This document shows, piece by piece, positions 60,103-64,000 of a stretch of DNA of 64,000 nucleotides. The stretch is from Carallia brachiata (lineage: Eukaryota > Streptophyta > Magnoliopsida > Malpighiales > Rhizophoraceae): NCBI GenBank assembly GCA_021464245.1, contig JADCRB010000022.1:397801-461800 (forward strand). The letters run 5' to 3'. The translations under genes and the position numbers were made by a program. Numbering within the stretch: position 1 is the first letter of the stretch; the number at the start of each line of letters is the position of its first letter. The notes beneath the pieces were generated by a model. That model searched no databases and was not told where the DNA came from. It saw only the letters and a list, made by a program, of their open reading frames with translations.

Positions 60103-62520
60103 AAAATCAGCATTTCTCTCTAAAAATTATCACCATAAATAATAAGGGCGAATGTTTATTAATTAACTGTGCTTTGTTAGGGATCGCCCCTAGAAATAAC
60201 TTACATATGTATAAATGGTTAGACATGTATGTAGTGGTTATGGTACCTAAAAAATGTGCTACGTACGTTTGAATAAATGTGCTCCTTATATGAAATACTG
60301 AAACCTCGGAGCTCACTGTCTATTGTCCATTCCTCTATCTCGCAAAATTTTCGCCTGTTGGAATGAAAATGTCTCCTTGGCCTTTCGGAAAGAAAAGGGT
60401 ACGGACATAGCTCTATACCTTTCCTAATAGCATCTTCCACGTACATATTCTGTTTCTTTAGATAATTATAATTCTCGTTCATAAAAAAAAAATCACAAAG
60501 AAGCCTTAAAAACGTAAACTTCTCTATCAAACAAATTTAGTCTGACCATCACCTTTTTAAGTCCTGAAAAAAGACACAAGTTGGGTGACTCGTATCATTC
60601 AACCCACCACCGAATAAACTTCTCAATAGATTAACAAAAAGAAAAAAAGAGCTGCCCGATCGATGGAAAGTAAAAGGATTTGCCAACAAAGCCGGGACAT
60701 GCCCATGGATTCCGCGAAGCCCAATAGAAGATTTCAAAGCCGATAAATATTTTGCCCCGAGATTTGTACCAATCCTACGATTCAATAATCGCTCCACCCG
60801 AATTGTCTTAGAGTGTGAAATTGATGCATTTAAGAAGAGTTACCTTATCTTATAGTTCTTTAGGGAATACTCTAGTGATTAGTATTTGGATTTCAAGTAG
60901 TGGATTCAAAATTTTTTATCAGAGTAAGTAAAATTTATATACATACGCAAAAAAAAATAGTAAAAGATAGTGATATAAAATTCAGGACGGGGGCAAGCTC
61001 TAATTTCAAGGGGCAATAAATTAAAATCAAGATAAATTATATTTAAATATACTTAAAATTTGTTTTTGAGAGTGGGCAAGTATGAATGGATCCGCTCATG
61101 TGGATTTCTACTTTAAACATATTAAGTTTTAATCCTAAACAGGATAGTATGAGAATTATAAAAAAAATTATTATTTTATTGTGTAGTTCTGTCGACCCTT
61201 TTAATGAATAGAGAAAAAAAGATTTACTTTCGGCGGACTGGATTTACCTGGTAAAAATAAAGTTTTTCCCCTACTTGATGTATCGGTTCCAAGGAAATCG
61301 GAAGAGTAAAAAGTTTCATGTGCAAAAACTAAGCTTAACTAAAAAATTGTAAATATAATAAATTGATAATCAACTTTGTTTATGGACCATACAATTTATG
61401 ATTTGATGATTTTTTTTTAATTTTTGTGCATTTAAATATGAGATACATTACGCAAATACGCAAGAATAGACACACAATAAATATACAGTTAATCCAATAA
61501 TTTATATATTTTTTTTAAAATTTAATATATTTTTTATAATTTAATAATTTAAATTTATATATACTTATCGTACTCTTATTTATGTACATCTACTTAAAAT
61601 TTCCGTTTAAATGTATCTCTATCTCTCTTTACTAAAACTGTGGAAACAAATGTCCAGTCACAACCGTATGAATTAAAACTTTAGAAGTCCGGTCGTTTTC
61701 TGGTTAGCTAGCATAATAAGTATAGCCGGTGGCGGGTCATGCATCCATGAAGTCAACTTAGGGAAGAAAAAAAAATATTGTTCTATAAATTATTTGGAGA
61801 AACGGCATACCCCAAAAGGCAAAGGCAGTAGTTTTATAAAACAGGATGTTTCAGGTTTCACACTCTAGCGTATCTTGTTCAACTCTTTTGACAACACATC
61901 TTCGCTGAGCTGTTTATTAATTTTATTTTTTTTAATGTATAAAATTAACTCATAATTTAATATTATTAAAATATTATTTTTAATTTTTTTATTTAATTAA
62001 ATTTTATTTATTATGTAATATAAAATTATAAATAAATTATATTTAAAAAAAATCAAAATAAAATTTCCTCTACAATAATTACAATCCTGACTTGTTTGTT
62101 TTGCACTGTTGCTTTCCATAATTTCATTTTGGCATCAACGATTCAAGCATTCAACCAGCAAAATTCAGGGTGGAGACTTTTGAAGGATGCTACCATAGTC
62201 AACTTTTGTCAACCGTTTCACCCTCAAAGACACAGACACTGATGGCCTACCTTTTTTTCAATTTTTGTGGAGTCCTTTTTATCTTTTTTTTTGTTTAAGA
62301 TTAAATTCTAATAAAGAAGGAAATAGGGAGAAAAAATATAATGTGAGTTGAATTTTTAAATACATTCTTGGCTAATATAATTAATAACTACTTAAATTAG
62401 TACTCAAATCTTTTACCCAATTTTCTTTTTTATGTGTTTTTTTTTGGTCAAATGAAGGGAGAAAACCTAATTAGATAACTACCAGACGAGAAAGACTAAC
62501 TTCAATACAACCTTTCTCTA
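60103..62520. other. 3' flank of GRP copy 2 and intergenic DNA
   Basis: Matches the copy 1 flank as far as about 60440, then is unique AT-rich DNA. No gene recognised. Confidence 0.45.
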
Positions 62521-62905
62521 ATGTTATGTTTGGTATACGAAGAAAAATTAAGAGGGAAAGAAAAGTATAATTATTATCATTTACTTTTCTTTCTCTTTAC
62601 TTTCTACACCACTCCAAATAATATTATTTTCTCTTCACTTTTTCTTGCATAAGTTACTATTCATATTTTCTTTCATCATATTTTCTTTCTCTCACATTTT
62701 TCTATCACTTCAAACAATTTTATTTTCTCTCCATTTTTTCTCTCACAAATTACTATTCACCTTTTCTTTCACCTACTTTCTTTTTCTCAATTTTCTCTAC
62801 CACTCTAAATAATTTTATTTTCTCTTTATTTTCTTTCTTTTTCTCCTTATTTTCCCTCATTTTTCCTCGTCCCTTCACACTCTAAACACACTCTAACCGT
62901 TGCCT
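62521..62905. mobile_element. Second copy of the GA-rich Tourist-like MITE (opposite orientation)
   Basis: CT-rich here, and its complement matches 51056-51342 (AAATTACTATTCACCTTTTC; TTTTTCTCTCACAAATTACT). Ends carry GTTATGTTTGGTATACG and, on the right, CACTCTAAACACACTCTAA. An internal tandem repeat of CACTCYAAATAATWTTATTTTCTC makes it longer than the partner. Confidence 0.5.
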
Positions 62906-63344
62906 AGTAGCGGGGATGGCCTTTTACCCAATTTTCTAGAGACCTATAGTGGACAAAACGAGAAAGGCCCACTCCTTTCAACGAAGCCCAATAAAAGTTT
63001 TTAAGGCTAAGAAATAACTCGCCGTTATATTATTCAACCTTTTTTTATAATTAATTAATCTATATTCACCACTTGGAGGAAAATCCGGCAATCTAAGTAC
63101 CAAGAAGCGTAAAATTGTGGGCTGTACACTGAATAAGACACATGTTTTTTGACGTAGGTGATTGGCAGGAAGGTGATGATTTAATAGGCCAAATTGATCT
63201 CCGATGCTATATTAATACAATCCCGGATAATTGTCTTCAAAACCAAGGAATTACACTTTAAATGTCCCAATAAGGAACGCTTTTCTCACTCAGAAGTCAC
63301 ATCTTATGGGTTTGAATTTGATGCTGGTGCCGTTGGACAGGGAT

Positions 63345-63930
63345 TGTAATGCCAATTCTATCTTTGCGGTTTGCCAAGTCTACCCTGATGTCCACTGATA
63401 ATGACCAGACAAAAAAGTCATATTTCTACTTATAGTACTTCAATGCTTGGCACGAACCCATTTGTTTTGCTTCTATAGCTTTTCGCCGTTTCGCCATTGA
63501 ATGGATGAAGAGTAAGCTTGCATAGCGAGTAAAATGTTTTGAGTTTTATTTTAAGATAAATTATATTTATTATTTTTAAAACTGTAACTGATATTTTTAA
63601 AACGTAAAAATAATACGTATTGTAAAAATATCAATTTTTATTTTAAAAATAACAATTATAGTTTTATTCAGAACAAAAATCTACACATCAAATACCAACT
63701 CATATAAATTTTCTCATGGATGAAGTAAATCCTGTCGAGGGATACTTTGCGTTGTTTGATTTAATAGAATAAAATTCGCAATTTAAAATACAAAATCTGA
63801 AAGAATAAACTGAATTTCAAGAAATTTAAATGCAGAAAGGGCAATCATACTGAGTAAATTGTATGTAATCATTAATGTTATATCAATTATTTTTCATTAG
63901 GATAAAAAATCTGGATGCAGATAGAACAGA
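63345..63930 (+). repeat. Segmental duplication, copy B (partner 47571-48280)
   Basis: Direct repeat of copy A across the same order of blocks (TAATGACCAGACAAAAAAGT, TTGCGTTGTTTGATTTAATA, GAATTTCAAGAAATTTAAAT). Together with the GRP pair this suggests several rounds of local duplication between 47 and 64 kb. Confidence 0.7.
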
Positions 63931-64000
63931 CCAGTCAGTTTTTGAATAGTAGAATTTATCATTTTTTTCATGTGAACTAAGAGAGGTGATATATAGGAAG

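Noticed and set aside
59789..60142. Long open frames in other frames of the GRP copy 2 exon (His-rich minus, Val-rich plus)
   Set aside because: They are shadows of the repetitive GGN-rich coding sequence; the frame with signal peptide and Gly repeats is the real one.

Overview
The window is nuclear DNA of a flowering plant: AT-rich, with GT-AG (and two GC-AG) introns, plant-type TATA boxes and plant retroelements. The protein sequences are those of a eudicot. Some of the wording recalls Citrus or another woody eudicot, but that is an inference from memory and cannot be proved here.

Layout. 1-0.82 kb: 5' end of a minus-strand gene for an acidic Glu/Lys-rich protein, cut by the window edge. 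0.8-8.4 kb: AT-rich intergenic DNA with a GGTCCG-rich terminal-inverted-repeat element. 8.4-11.0 kb: Rho GDP-dissociation inhibitor (+, five exons). 11.5-12.7 kb: a decayed LINE with a SINE nested in it, then a possible LTR fragment. 15.5-16.3 kb: a FLA7-type fasciclin-like arabinogalactan protein (+, intronless coding region). 17.8-24.8 kb: exon-like pieces of an unidentified minus-strand locus with internally duplicated segments. Into it have inserted a very young 1.4 kb non-autonomous LTR retrotransposon (two 363-bp LTRs with one difference, PBS, PPT, TSD) and a 575-bp solo LTR. 26.8-27.5 kb: a 5'-truncated LINE with a dead RNase H domain. 28.5-32.6 kb: a complete 14-exon fimbrin (+). 34.2-37.5 kb: a seven-coding-exon TBC-domain RabGAP (-), convergent with fimbrin, with a 1-nt frameshift in its first coding exon. 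38-52 kb: long AT-rich gene-poor stretch. 52.5-60.1 kb: a tandem pair of secreted glycine-rich protein genes, among MITE-like inverted-repeat elements and older segmental duplications reaching 64 kb.

The genes do not form an operon-like unit. RhoGDI, fimbrin and TBC-RabGAP all touch Rho/Rab GTPase, actin and membrane-traffic biology, and FLA and GRP are cell-wall proteins, but this is ordinary plant gene order and implies no shared pathway. I found no clearly new biological system. The best leads are the young TRIM-like element, the two GC-AG introns, the TBC frameshift, the unidentified duplicated-exon locus broken by a solo LTR, and the GRP pair in which one copy lacks the Cys-rich tail.
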